Shown: one piece after another, positions 32,613 through 41,965 of the stretch
Layout: each line of letters opens with the position of its first letter
Position numbering within the stretch: position 1 is the stretch's first letter
DNA from: Oscillospiraceae bacterium
GTDB taxonomy: Bacteria; Bacillota; Clostridia; Oscillospirales; Oscillospiraceae
Direction: 5' to 3'
DNA: 64,000 bases
Assembly: GCA_017436785.1 (NCBI GenBank)
Contig: JAFSCK010000014.1
Span: 1-64,000 of the forward strand
Program-made: the position numbers and the translations under genes
Notes under the pieces: generated by a model
The model's database searches: none
The model's input: the letters and a program-made list of their open reading frames with translations, nothing else
What the model was told of the DNA's origin: nothing

Positions 32613-35600
32613 ATGGAAAAAATGAAGTGGATCAAGAAAGGAATCAGCGCCCTGCTTGCGCTGAATATGGTGTTGTCCAGCGTGCCGTTACCTGCCTTTG
32701 CTGTCACTACGGACAATCTGTGTGACCACCATACCGAGCATACAGCCGAGTGCGGCTATCGCGAGGGCAGCGCAGGAAGTGCCTGCACCCATGAGCATAG
32801 CGAGGATTGCTATGAGATTCTGGAGTGCCTGCATACCCATAATGACGAGTGCGATGATCCCTGCACCCATGAATGCACTGTAGATAACGGGTGCATCACC
32901 ATGGAGCTGGATTGCCGCCATGTCCATGGTGACTGCGGCTACAGCGAGGGAACCGCTGAAGTTCCCTGCGGTCATGTCCATAACGAGAACTGCGGCTACG
33001 TAGAAGCCGTGGCAGGTAACCCCTGCGCCAATGCTGAGACTGACCCCGAATGTGACCACTTAGGCAGTTGCGGCTACGTGGCAGCGGTTGAGGGTCAGCC
33101 CTGCGGACATACCGCCTGTGATGATACCTGCGGTTATGCCCCAGCCACCGAGGGTACTCCCTGCACCCATGTATGCGAGGTGAAGGTAGACAGCGACGAT
33201 AGCTGCTACAAGCTCCTTTGCTCCCATAAGGACGGCGGACATGACGATGCCTGCGGCTATGCAGAAGCAGTGGAAGCCCACGAGTGCCACTATGAATGTG
33301 CCGAGTGTGCCGAGAACGAAAAGGCCCCCTCTGAGAGGGGGCTGTCAGCGGAGCTGACTGGGGGAGAGAATCCCTTGGCAGAGGGAGCCACTGGTGCGGA
33401 GGAAGTCTGTACCTGCGGCACCGATGACCCGGCGATCCACGCCACCACCTGTACAGTCTATGTGGCTCCCGAGAATCCCGTGTGCAAGTGCGCCATGAAA
33501 TGCACCGAGCCCAACGAGTGGTGCGACATCTGCGGCTTTGACATTACCGCCTGCACCGGCGAGGATACGGCTGTTCCTTATGCGGAATGCACCTGCGAAG
33601 TCAAGTGCGCCGAGAATAATGTGAACGGCGAGTGCGCTGTCTGCTCCGCAGAAGGCGCCGATCTGAGCGCTTGCATTGGTACTGTTGCCGTTTTGGAAGG
33701 CCCCATCGATGCCACCACAATGACCGCTGACGAGATGAAAGCAGCAGTGGCAGAAAAACTTGCGGTAGGTGCGACTGATATTGAAATCATTCTTGCCGAA
33801 GATACTGATGCAACGATGTTTTCTGCCATTACAGCAGCCCTCGCTGCTGACGATATTGCAGACGGCAGCATCAATTTAACTATCAGCGGTGCAAAGACGG
33901 TTCCTGAGTTTGGCTTCTTTGATAATGATAATTATTTTGAAAATGGCGAAAAAAATATAGCTGGTGACAAACTCAAGAGTCTGACGCTTACCGATGTGGA
34001 AACAATCGGAGATTTTGCTTTCTCGGCTTGTACGTATTTAGAATCTGTCAATTTGCCTCAGGTGGTTACAATTGGCGAGTGTGCATTTAATGAGTGGAAA
34101 AAAGGTACAAAATTGACCTCTCTCGATCTCCCCAATGCAACAACGATTGGCGATTGGGCATTTGCTTATAGTTCTTTGCTAACATCTATAAATCTACCTA
34201 AGGTAACTAATATTGGAGTGCTTGCATTCGGTTATTGCGACCTCCGCACCCTTAACTTACCTGAAGTAACGACAATTGATGGCGAAGCATTCTTGAATAA
34301 TTATAACCTTGTATCTTGCTCTGCACCGAAGGCTACAACAATCGACTATTATCCGTGGGGAAATTGCTCAAGATTGGAGACTCTGGAACTGACTGCTGCT
34401 GGAGGCTTTACGCTTGGCAATAATCTCTTTGCGAATACTCCGACGGGACAAATCAATCTTGTGTTGAATAAAGACAAGGAAAGTCAAGTTACTCAAAATG
34501 CTGATGGTACGGCGACTTGGAAGACTACAAACAGTAATGGAGGAAAACTTGAATATACTTTCAAGTCTATCACGTTTGTATATTCAATCGAAGTAAGTGC
34601 AATCGAAAATGGCGCTGTCACCGCGGACAAGTCCACTGCTACCGAGGGTGAGACTGTCACCCTGACCGTGACTGCTGCCGAGGGATATATACTGGATACT
34701 TTGACCGTAATGAACGGTGATACCCCTGTGGAAGTTACTGGAAACAGCTTTACCATGCCCGCCGGGGATGTTACTGTCAGCGCAACCTTCAAGGCTTGTG
34801 ACCACAGCGGCAGTACCCACACCTCTGCCACCGATCTGGGCGACGGCAAGCATAGTTTCACCTGCTCCGTCTGCGACACCTCCGTCACCGAACCTCACAG
34901 CATCGGCACCGATGGCAAGTGCGCCTGCGGTCTGACATTCTGGACTGTTGAAGGCAACACCCTGACCATCGACGGCACTTTGGGCGGCAAGGAAACCGCT
35001 ACCGAGGAAGATCTTGCAGCTATGGTGGAATTGCTCAGAAGTTACATAGAAAGCGGCAACACCACGATTATCGTAACCGGCAATAATCAGGCTAAGCTTC
35101 TTACAGACGGATATCTTACTCCGGTGGTATCCCTCGCTTTTGAACAACTAACTTATGTTTATCAGGACGAAAATATTGACAGCTATTGGGGTACAGTTGA
35201 TTTAATTTATCAGGATGTTACGGAAATTGTAGAATACGAATTCTATGTTTGTGATGTGCTTAGAAGCATTACTCTCCCCAAAGTAACAAAAGTAGGTGAC
35301 CGAGGCTTTTGGGCTTGCTATTATCTGGAAACATTGACCTTCGGTTCTGTGGTTACTGATATTACCGACAATAGTGGAGAGGTATTTTATGACCTCGGAT
35401 ACAAAATTGGCGATTGTAACCTTGTTCTCAACTGCGGACAGATGAATACAGAAACAGAATATCAGCCAAACCTTGATACCAGAATCTGGTGGAATACCGA
35501 ATGGAAGAGCATCACGCTGACCCATGCGGATGATGCTGCCTACACCGACAATGGCGACGGCACCCACAGCTTCACCTGCACCACTTGCGGCAACACCGTC

Positions 35601-38600
35601 ACCGAGGAACACTCCGGCGGCACCGCCACCTGCACCACTCTGGCAGTCTGCGACACCTGCGGTAAAGAGTACGGCGATGTGGATAAGACAAACCACGACG
35701 AAACCGTTGCCTTCGACAGCAATGGCTTCTGCCCCAACGGCTGCTATGAGCCTGCCGTGCGCAATGGCGAGGTTTATGAAATCTCCAATGCCGGTCAGCT
35801 TTATTGGTTCGCACAGAAAGTCAACAACGGCGAAACCACCATCAATGCCATTTTGATGAATGACATTGCGATCAATTCTCAGGTGCTGGATGCTGACGGA
35901 AATCTGATCAGCGACACCTCCGGTTTGCGCCAGTGGACGCCCATTGGACATTATAATTCCGATACCGATAATCTGGGCTTTGCCGGAACCTTTGACGGCA
36001 ACGGAAAAACCATCAGCAGCCTGTATCACTACGGTGACACTGCCAGATATGCCGGTCTGTTCGGTTATTCTGCCGGAACCATCCGGGATCTGACCATTGC
36101 GGACGCCTATATCCATACCACCCATTCCGACGGCAGAGCCGGTGCCGTTACCGGCTTGAATTACGGAACCGTCAGTATTTGCCACAATTCCGGCTTTGTG
36201 AGCGGCGTTAATCAGGTCGGCGGTATCGTCGGACGCATAAACGCAGGTTCTGTTGAAAATTGTTCCAACTCCGGCACGATCAGCGGCAATCAATATGTCG
36301 GCGGTATTTGTGGCAATGTAGCCGGCGGAGCAATTCGGAATTGCTCCAACCACGGCACGGTCAGTGGTACTGAATATATCGGCGGCATCACCGGATCTAA
36401 CAGTGGTGCCATTGAAAAATGCTCCAACCACAGCACAGTCAGCGGCAACAGACATGTTGGCGGTATAGCAGCCCTTGTATCAGACGGAATCATCAACAAC
36501 TGCTACAACATCGGCGCTGTTGAAGCTACCGGTAATCGCGCGGGCGGTATTGCAGGATGTGTACAATTTACCTCGAATATCAGCAATTGCTTCAGCAGCG
36601 GCACAGTCAAGGGTTCGTTACATGTCGGTGGTGTTGTAGGTCTTGTTGCAGAGGAATTGACCACCAACGTTAAAATCACCAACTGTTATCACGATAATCT
36701 AATTTACAGCGGAAATGCCGTAGGATATAACAGCGGCAGCAAAGGTAGTGGCACCCTCACCAAAGTGGAGGGCAAGACCACTGAGGCTTTTGCCAGCGGC
36801 GAACTGACCTGGCTGCTGAATGGCGAATCCGCAGAGGGCATTTGGAAGCAGACCCTTGATACGGATACTTACCCCAGCTTCAGCGGCAAAACCGTTTATT
36901 GCGGCTATTCCAACGGTTGTTTTGAGGACGCTAAGTTCTATACAAACAATCCGGAGGAAGCTACGGAACGAGCCGACCATACTTTTGATAACGGTGTCTG
37001 CACCGTCTGCGGCGCATACGAACCCGCAGCGGACTCCGATGCCGACGGCTATTATGAAATATACAATGTGGGAAATCTGTTCTGGTTTGCCCAGAAGGTC
37101 AACAGCGGCGAGAATACCATCAACGCCAAGCTGATGGCTGATATTGATCTGGAAAACCGTGCATGGACTCCCATGGGAACCCACGACGATACGAACAGCG
37201 CGAAAAACTGTCATTTCAAGGGCACCTTTGACGGCAATTACCACATTGTAAAGAACCTGTCCGTTACCGTGGAAGACAACTGCGAAGCAGGCTTCTTCGG
37301 TCGTGCGGAAGGCGCAACCATTCAGAATTTCGGCATCGTGAATGCCCGTGTGGAAGGCAAGGGTGGATACCGCGTGGGCGTAATCGGCGGTGAGCTTTAT
37401 AAGTGCACCGTGACCAATGTATTCAGCGCAGGGGAAATCACCCTGATTACGGACAATGCGCAAAAGGGTGGTATCGCAGGCGAGAGCCACAGTTCCACTT
37501 TGAATGGCTGCTTCACCACTTACAGCAATCTGACCGCTTCTGCCAACGTAACAGTTACAAACTGCTACTATCTGGCAGAGGAGGCAAGCAGCGCATCTGC
37601 CGGAATGAACATGTCTGCAAATAAGTTCACCTCCGGCGAACTGACCTGGCTGCTGAACGGCGAATCCGCAGAGGGCATTTGGAAGCAGACCCTTGATACG
37701 GATACTTACCCCAGCTTTACAGGGGGAACCGTATATCACGGTAACTGCGGCGGCGGTGTTCCCTATTCCAATGTTGCGGAAGAAACCATGAACCACACCT
37801 TCAATGCTGAAAACGGTTACCGTTGCAGCAACACCCTGCTTTCCGGCGGTATCTGCAATATCTATGAGAGCGCAGCGCAGAATGCCGATGGCTATTACGA
37901 AATTTACAATGCAAGTCAGCTCTACTGGTTTGCCGAACAGGTCAACGGTGGCGAAAAGTCCATAAATGCCGTTCTGATGAATGACATTGATCTGACAAAC
38001 CATACCTGGACGCCGATTGGCGTAACGGCTATGGGTGAGAGTGTCACGGATGGTTATACAGGCACCTTTGACGGACAGGGTCATGTTATCAGCAATATTA
38101 CGTTTGCAGCACCCACTTCGGCGATGGCGGCAGGTATTTTCGGTACCGTTCAGTCCGGCGGCACAGTGAAAAACCTGGGTGTTGAGAACCTTACCTTTGA
38201 TAATAACGATTATGACCATCGTGCAGCCGGTATTGCAGGTCAGTTGTTGGCGGACAGTACCATCAGCGATTGTTATGTTATCAACTCTACTGTGAAAGCA
38301 TCCAGCAGAGTTGTCGGCGGTATCGTGGGCATGAACAAAGGCACAGTTAAAAACTGTTATACCTGCAATATGACCCTTGCCGGTTACAACAACCGTTTCG
38401 GCGGCATCAGCGGCGACTATTCGGGCGGCAAACTGGAAAATTGCTATACCGATTATTCTGCGCTGGCAAGCTCTGAGGCTGGCACAACTACAAACTGTGA
38501 AGCAGGCGTCAGTGCGGAACGTTTCGCCTCCGGCGAGATCGCTTACGCCCTTGGCAACGGCTGGGGTCAGACCATTGGAACGGATGGCTGCCCTGTCTTT

Positions 38601-40238
38601 GGCGGCGCAACGGTTTATCAGGTTGCAAACATCGGCTGTCCGGCACAGGGGGAATATGTATATTCCAATGTGAATGAAGCAGTTGCTGCTGCGCATAAAT
38701 ACACCAATGGCTTCTGTGCCTGCGGCGGGTATGAAGAAGCTGTGCAGAACGCGGACGGATACTATGTAATCGACAATGCAGGCAAGCTCTTCTGGTTTGC
38801 AGAGCTTGTCAACGGCGGCAATAATACCATCAATGCAGTGTTAACTGCTGACATTGATCTGGAAAACCGCCCATGGACTCCCATCGGCACCCAGAACGAA
38901 TCCGTCAGCCCTAATGTAAAGATGCCTTATATGGGTGTCTTCGACGGACAGTGCCATGTAATCAAAAATCTGAGCATCCACGTGACGGATGGACGTGAAG
39001 CGGGCCTGTTCGGCAGAGCACAAGACGCAACCCTGTTGAATTTCGGTGTCGTGGATGCTGCCGTGGTCAGCGATCCTGTGAATGGCACCGGCTACCGGGC
39101 GGGTATCGTTGCCGGTGAGCTGCATCGGTGTACTGTTGCCAATGTGTACAGTGCAGGCAATCTCACTGTTACCACGACCCATGCACAGGCGGGCGGCATC
39201 GCCGGAGAGTGTGCAGATAGCACACTGACAAACTGCTTTACCACTTACGGTTGCTTGACAGCAAGTAATGCTGACGCTGTGACCAACTGCTACTATCTGG
39301 CAGAAAGCGAAAACACCGGCTCTTGCGGCGATTATAAGACCGCCGACCAGTTTGCCTCCGGCGAGGTTGCATGGCTGTTGAACGGTTCCACAGATCAGGG
39401 CGACCTGGTATGGTATCAGAACATTGGTATGGATGCTTACCCCAAGTTTGAGGGCCTTGTCGTTAATTACAATACCGATAGTGATACATATCATAACGGC
39501 AATACCGTAAGCGTGAGCATCTCCTGGACGGAGATGAGCTTTACCTACACCGCCGGTGAATGGGACCCCGAAACCCATACCTATACCGGAAGCTGGGCGG
39601 CGGATGATGGTGCGGCGCAGATCACAGTCAAAAATGTCGGCGCTGCCAATGTTCCTGTGCGCTTCACATTTGCCGGAACCATGGGCGAAGTCACCGGCCG
39701 GTTTGATGTAGAAAAGGCGGCTTTGGCCCCGGGCAGAGCGGCGACCACCACCCTCACCGTCAGCGGCGACCCCCAGAAATCCGGATTTGTGGACGAGCAG
39801 ATTGGCACCGTCACCGTATCTCTGGGCAGCTCCGGCTGGACGACCGGCGAGAAGGTTACCTTCTATGCCAAGGACGGCAAGGATTATCCGTCTACGGTGG
39901 CAGAGGTCACGGACGCGAAAATGGTGCTTGTTTCCGATTATGTCGGTATACATTGGAATTACAACCTCAGCGGTAATGGTGCTGACGGGACTTTTTCCTA
40001 CTTCCAATCTACATACCTGGATCCGGTGGGTGCAAGGTTCCCTGCGGCTTGGACAGCTGAATATTATAATTTTGTTGTTCCATACATTGAGAACCACCAA
40101 TCGCATATAATTTGTGTATATTCTCGTGGAAATAAACGGCTTGCAGTGTGGGCTGATCAAGTTAAGGTATCTTCTACATTCCAGAATCTAGGACATATTG
40201 CTTACTTCTATATTTGGGACGTTGAATTTGCAGAGTAA
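32613..40238 (+). CDS. Giant secreted modular surface protein (2,541 aa) with LRR and GLUG modules
   Basis: Residues 1-30 are a signal peptide ending PLPAFA. Residues 36-365 are exceptionally rich in Cys and His (repeats built on CGY and HxH), interrupted at 236-262 by a repeat-derived insert. Leucine-rich BspA-like repeats occupy about 453-600 (TIGDFAF and SLDLPNATTIG types), with a second block at 773-965. An Ig/B-repeat-like module lies near 660-725. Four long modules start YEISNAGQLYWFAQKVN or similar (about 1049, 1472, 1752, 2039) and contain GLUG-type VGGIVG motifs. Residues 2300-2410 match the domain of the three small paralogues downstream. No LPxTG or C-terminal anchor is visible. 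The ATG at 32,613 is 8 nt after AAGGAGG. Probably an adhesin or fibre component; the role is inferred. Confidence 0.82.
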   Translation: MEKMKWIKKGISALLALNMVLSSVPLPAFAVTTDNLCDHHTEHTAECGYREGSAGSACTHEHSEDCYEILECLHTHNDECDDPCTHECTVDNGCITMELDCRHVHGDCGYSEGTAEVPCGHVHNENCGYVEAVAGNPCANAETDPECDHLGSCGYVAAVEGQPCGHTACDDTCGYAPATEGTPCTHVCEVKVDSDDSCYKLLCSHKDGGHDDACGYAEAVEAHECHYECAECAENEKAPSERGLSAELTGGENPLAEGATGAEEVCTCGTDDPAIHATTCTVYVAPENPVCKCAMKCTEPNEWCDICGFDITACTGEDTAVPYAECTCEVKCAENNVNGECAVCSAEGADLSACIGTVAVLEGPIDATTMTADEMKAAVAEKLAVGATDIEIILAEDTDATMFSAITAALAADDIADGSINLTISGAKTVPEFGFFDNDNYFENGEKNIAGDKLKSLTLTDVETIGDFAFSACTYLESVNLPQVVTIGECAFNEWKKGTKLTSLDLPNATTIGDWAFAYSSLLTSINLPKVTNIGVLAFGYCDLRTLNLPEVTTIDGEAFLNNYNLVSCSAPKATTIDYYPWGNCSRLETLELTAAGGFTLGNNLFANTPTGQINLVLNKDKESQVTQNADGTATWKTTNSNGGKLEYTFKSITFVYSIEVSAIENGAVTADKSTATEGETVTLTVTAAEGYILDTLTVMNGDTPVEVTGNSFTMPAGDVTVSATFKACDHSGSTHTSATDLGDGKHSFTCSVCDTSVTEPHSIGTDGKCACGLTFWTVEGNTLTIDGTLGGKETATEEDLAAMVELLRSYIESGNTTIIVTGNNQAKLLTDGYLTPVVSLAFEQLTYVYQDENIDSYWGTVDLIYQDVTEIVEYEFYVCDVLRSITLPKVTKVGDRGFWACYYLETLTFGSVVTDITDNSGEVFYDLGYKIGDCNLVLNCGQMNTETEYQPNLDTRIWWNTEWKSITLTHADDAAYTDNGDGTHSFTCTTCGNTVTEEHSGGTATCTTLAVCDTCGKEYGDVDKTNHDETVAFDSNGFCPNGCYEPAVRNGEVYEISNAGQLYWFAQKVNNGETTINAILMNDIAINSQVLDADGNLISDTSGLRQWTPIGHYNSDTDNLGFAGTFDGNGKTISSLYHYGDTARYAGLFGYSAGTIRDLTIADAYIHTTHSDGRAGAVTGLNYGTVSICHNSGFVSGVNQVGGIVGRINAGSVENCSNSGTISGNQYVGGICGNVAGGAIRNCSNHGTVSGTEYIGGITGSNSGAIEKCSNHSTVSGNRHVGGIAALVSDGIINNCYNIGAVEATGNRAGGIAGCVQFTSNISNCFSSGTVKGSLHVGGVVGLVAEELTTNVKITNCYHDNLIYSGNAVGYNSGSKGSGTLTKVEGKTTEAFASGELTWLLNGESAEGIWKQTLDTDTYPSFSGKTVYCGYSNGCFEDAKFYTNNPEEATERADHTFDNGVCTVCGAYEPAADSDADGYYEIYNVGNLFWFAQKVNSGENTINAKLMADIDLENRAWTPMGTHDDTNSAKNCHFKGTFDGNYHIVKNLSVTVEDNCEAGFFGRAEGATIQNFGIVNARVEGKGGYRVGVIGGELYKCTVTNVFSAGEITLITDNAQKGGIAGESHSSTLNGCFTTYSNLTASANVTVTNCYYLAEEASSASAGMNMSANKFTSGELTWLLNGESAEGIWKQTLDTDTYPSFTGGTVYHGNCGGGVPYSNVAEETMNHTFNAENGYRCSNTLLSGGICNIYESAAQNADGYYEIYNASQLYWFAEQVNGGEKSINAVLMNDIDLTNHTWTPIGVTAMGESVTDGYTGTFDGQGHVISNITFAAPTSAMAAGIFGTVQSGGTVKNLGVENLTFDNNDYDHRAAGIAGQLLADSTISDCYVINSTVKASSRVVGGIVGMNKGTVKNCYTCNMTLAGYNNRFGGISGDYSGGKLENCYTDYSALASSEAGTTTNCEAGVSAERFASGEIAYALGNGWGQTIGTDGCPVFGGATVYQVANIGCPAQGEYVYSNVNEAVAAAHKYTNGFCACGGYEEAVQNADGYYVIDNAGKLFWFAELVNGGNNTINAVLTADIDLENRPWTPIGTQNESVSPNVKMPYMGVFDGQCHVIKNLSIHVTDGREAGLFGRAQDATLLNFGVVDAAVVSDPVNGTGYRAGIVAGELHRCTVANVYSAGNLTVTTTHAQAGGIAGECADSTLTNCFTTYGCLTASNADAVTNCYYLAESENTGSCGDYKTADQFASGEVAWLLNGSTDQGDLVWYQNIGMDAYPKFEGLVVNYNTDSDTYHNGNTVSVSISWTEMSFTYTAGEWDPETHTYTGSWAADDGAAQITVKNVGAANVPVRFTFAGTMGEVTGRFDVEKAALAPGRAATTTLTVSGDPQKSGFVDEQIGTVTVSLGSSGWTTGEKVTFYAKDGKDYPSTVAEVTDAKMVLVSDYVGIHWNYNLSGNGADGTFSYFQSTYLDPVGARFPAAWTAEYYNFVVPYIENHQSHIICVYSRGNKRLAVWADQVKVSSTFQNLGHIAYFYIWDVEFAE
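33321..33390. repeat. Palindromic intergenic-type repeat inserted in frame within the giant gene
   Basis: GCCCCCTC/GAGGGGGC (33324-33331 with 33335-33342) and GTCAGC/GCTGAC (33344-33349 with 33353-33358) are followed by a GGGGGAGAGAATCCCTTGGC stretch. This double-hairpin arrangement is the kind of small dispersed repeat common between genes of Oscillospiraceae. Here it encodes KAPSERGLSAELTGG and flanking residues, which contrast with the Cys/His repeats around it. Confidence 0.7.
36798..36880 (+). repeat. 83-bp direct repeat, copy 1 (end of GLUG module 1)
   Basis: The segment starting GGCGAACTGACCTGGCTGCT and ending CCCCAGCTT recurs at 37635-37717 with a single visible mismatch (T/C in an Asn codon). 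It encodes the same 27 residues ending each of the first two GLUG modules. Confidence 0.9.
37635..37717 (+). repeat. 83-bp direct repeat, copy 2 (end of GLUG module 2)
   Basis: Near-identical copy of 36798-36880. Near-identity at the DNA level, while the rest of the modules diverge at protein level, points to recent duplication or gene conversion inside the gene. Confidence 0.9.
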
Positions 40239-40255
40239 GAAAGGAGGAACCGAAC

Positions 40256-40771
40256 ATGAACAAGAATAAATGGCTGGTCCCGGTCCTTTGCATCGGCATC
40301 GTGCTATGCCTGGCGGTGACCATGTGGGCGCTGTTCTTCCGGGATGGCGGCAAGCCCATCGCCCCAGACTACCCGCCCCAGGGAACGGAAGCCAATCAGA
40401 AGCCCCTGGAGGGCGACGAAAGTGAGAAGATGGAAAGCCCCCAGGGCGGCGGCTCCATCAACGTTACTTACAATGTCAACGCAACCGTTGACCTGTCTGA
40501 AGGAACGGTCAGCCTGCTTTATGCCAATCCCCAGGCATCCAATCAGGATGTGGCGATCCTCATTATGATCGACGATCTGGTGGTCGCCAAGTCCGATCTG
40601 ATCAGCCCCGGCAACGGCGTAGATACCCTGACTCTGGATGAATACGCCGCAGGCAAACTCAGCGTCGGCGGCTATGACGCAGAACTGGTCATCCGGGCCT
40701 ACGACCCGGAATCCGGCGAAAAGGCCATGGTGGATACCAAAGGCCAGCTCTCCCTGACGGTGGTGGAATGA
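40256..40771 (+). CDS. Membrane-anchored small protein with beta-type extracytoplasmic domain
   Basis: A 171-residue protein with a single N-terminal hydrophobic segment (residues 7-27, VPVLCIGIVLCLAVTMWALFF) that should anchor it in the membrane. A Pro/Glu-rich linker and a C-terminal strand-rich domain (LLYANPQASNQDVAILIMID, KSDLISPGNGVDTLTL, YDPESG) follow. The outer domain resembles that of the protein at 42,608 (NP-x-N... then GLI-x-PG... then a YxP segment), so the two look paralogous. GAAAGGAGG precedes the ATG, and the gene follows the giant gene by 17 bp. A structural, assembly or anchoring role for the secreted proteins around it is inferred. Confidence 0.72.
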   Translation: MNKNKWLVPVLCIGIVLCLAVTMWALFFRDGGKPIAPDYPPQGTEANQKPLEGDESEKMESPQGGGSINVTYNVNATVDLSEGTVSLLYANPQASNQDVAILIMIDDLVVAKSDLISPGNGVDTLTLDEYAAGKLSVGGYDAELVIRAYDPESGEKAMVDTKGQLSLTVVE

Positions 40772-40799
40772 TCCACCACCGGGGGGAATCCCCCTTTTT
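40759..40799 (+). terminator. Hairpin pair ending in a T-run between 40,256 and the small paralogues
   Basis: GGTGGTGG/CCACCACC (40759-40766 with 40773-40780) spans the stop codon. GGGGG/CCCCC (40782-40786 with 40790-40794) is followed by TTTTT (40795-40799). This should end or attenuate the giant-gene transcript. Confidence 0.75.
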
Positions 40800-40824
40800 A
40801 CTGCCGTAAGGCAAGAACATAATT

Positions 40825-40830
40825 TATAAT
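40825..40830 (+). promoter_or_regulatory. Possible -10 box for the tandem paralogue genes
   Basis: TATAAT at 40825-40830 lies downstream of the terminator and 29 bp before the first paralogue. No good -35 box is visible at the right spacing (TGCCGT is the best), so an activator-dependent promoter is possible. Confidence 0.4.
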
Positions 40831-40859
40831 TCTAAAAAAAAGCAAAGGAGAAATGACCA

Positions 40860-41384
40860 ATGAAAAAGATCCTGTCCCTGATCCTGGCGCTGGCCCTGGT
40901 TATGAGCCTGTCCGTCACCGCTTTTGCGGCTGAAACCAACGATGGCTCCCAGAACACCAGCATCGATGTCAACGCACTGTACTCTGACGGTGTGTCCACT
41001 CCCGAAGTGATCTCCGTGAACGTTGAGTGGGGCGCAATGAGCTTCACCTACTCCGTCAGCGGCACTAAGACCTGGGATGCCACCAAGCACGAGTACACCA
41101 CCAACAGCAATGCTGCATGGACTGCAACCGGCAACACCGTTACCGTGACCAACCACTCCAACATCGCTGTGAAGGCAGAGCTGGCATTCGCCGCTGATAC
41201 TGCCTACAACACCGTTACCGGCTCCTTCGACAAGGCCACCCTGCTGTTGGACTCCGGCGACGGTTTGACCTACGCAAACGCAGATAAGGATACCGCAAAG
41301 CTGACTCTGGCCGGTACTCTGGCCGATTCTGTCAAGACCTCTACCAAGGTCGGCACCATCACCGTTAAGATCACCAAGCAGTGA
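40860..41384 (+). CDS. Secreted small surface protein, paralogue A of three
   Basis: A 174-residue exported protein. The signal peptide spans residues 1-23 (basic start, leucine core, SVTAFAAE cleavage region). The mature part is one strand-rich domain with the core motif VEWGAMSFTY near residue 56, a Trp-rich HEYTTN-W segment, VTVTNHSN near 97 and the terminal strand KVGTITVKI. No cysteine, LPxTG or second membrane segment is seen. Genes B and C downstream and residues 2300-2410 of the giant protein have the same domain, which suggests subunits of one polymer or complex. AAAGGAG precedes the ATG. I do not recognise the family by name; an Ig-like or pilin-like fold is a guess. Confidence 0.8.
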   Translation: MKKILSLILALALVMSLSVTAFAAETNDGSQNTSIDVNALYSDGVSTPEVISVNVEWGAMSFTYSVSGTKTWDATKHEYTTNSNAAWTATGNTVTVTNHSNIAVKAELAFAADTAYNTVTGSFDKATLLLDSGDGLTYANADKDTAKLTLAGTLADSVKTSTKVGTITVKITKQ

Positions 41385-41417
41385 TTTTGACATAAGAACC
41401 GAAAGGAGAACTGAAAT

Positions 41418-41942
41418 ATGAAGAAAATTCTTTCCCTGATCCTGGCTCTGGTCATGATTATGAGCCTGTCCGTCACTGCTTTCGCTGCTGAAGATAAGAA
41501 CAACGGCGAGGGTGAAGCCGCCAAGATCGAGATTTCCGCTATCTACAAGGAAGGTACCGCAGCAGACGAAGTCGTTTCCGTGGATATTTCCTGGGGCGCA
41601 ATGACCTTTGAGTACACCGACGGTGCTGACGGCAAGTGGAACCCCGCTACCCACACCTACGGTGAAAAGGGCAACGGTACCTGGAAGGCTGAGGATAATG
41701 CCATCACCGTCACCAACCACTCCAACACTGGCATTAAGGCTACCTTTACTTACACCAAGGCTGTGGAAACCATTACCGGCACCTTCTCCAACAACGGTGT
41801 TCTGGAACTGGCTACCGCTGAGAATACCACCTATGAAGAAGCTCCCTCCGGCTCCGTTACCCTGACTCTGGGCGGCACCATGACCGCAGAGGATGCCGCT
41901 AACAAGGTCGGTACTGTCACCATCTCCATCACCAATAACTGA
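41418..41942 (+). CDS. Secreted small surface protein, paralogue B of three
   Basis: A 174-residue paralogue of the proteins before and after it. It has a near-identical signal peptide (ILSLILALVMIMSLSVTAFA) and a mature domain with ISWGAMTFEYT near residue 58, WNPATHTYG, ITVTNHSN and the final strand KVGTVTISI. The stretch WNPATHTY corresponds closely to WDPETHTY in the C-terminal region of the giant protein, so B is the copy nearest to that domain by eye. GAAAGGAG precedes the ATG, and the gap to A is 33 bp, so A, B and C should be co-transcribed. Confidence 0.8.
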   Translation: MKKILSLILALVMIMSLSVTAFAAEDKNNGEGEAAKIEISAIYKEGTAADEVVSVDISWGAMTFEYTDGADGKWNPATHTYGEKGNGTWKAEDNAITVTNHSNTGIKATFTYTKAVETITGTFSNNGVLELATAENTTYEEAPSGSVTLTLGGTMTAEDAANKVGTVTISITNN

Positions 41943-41965
41943 TTCTCTGAAAGGGAGGAAATACC

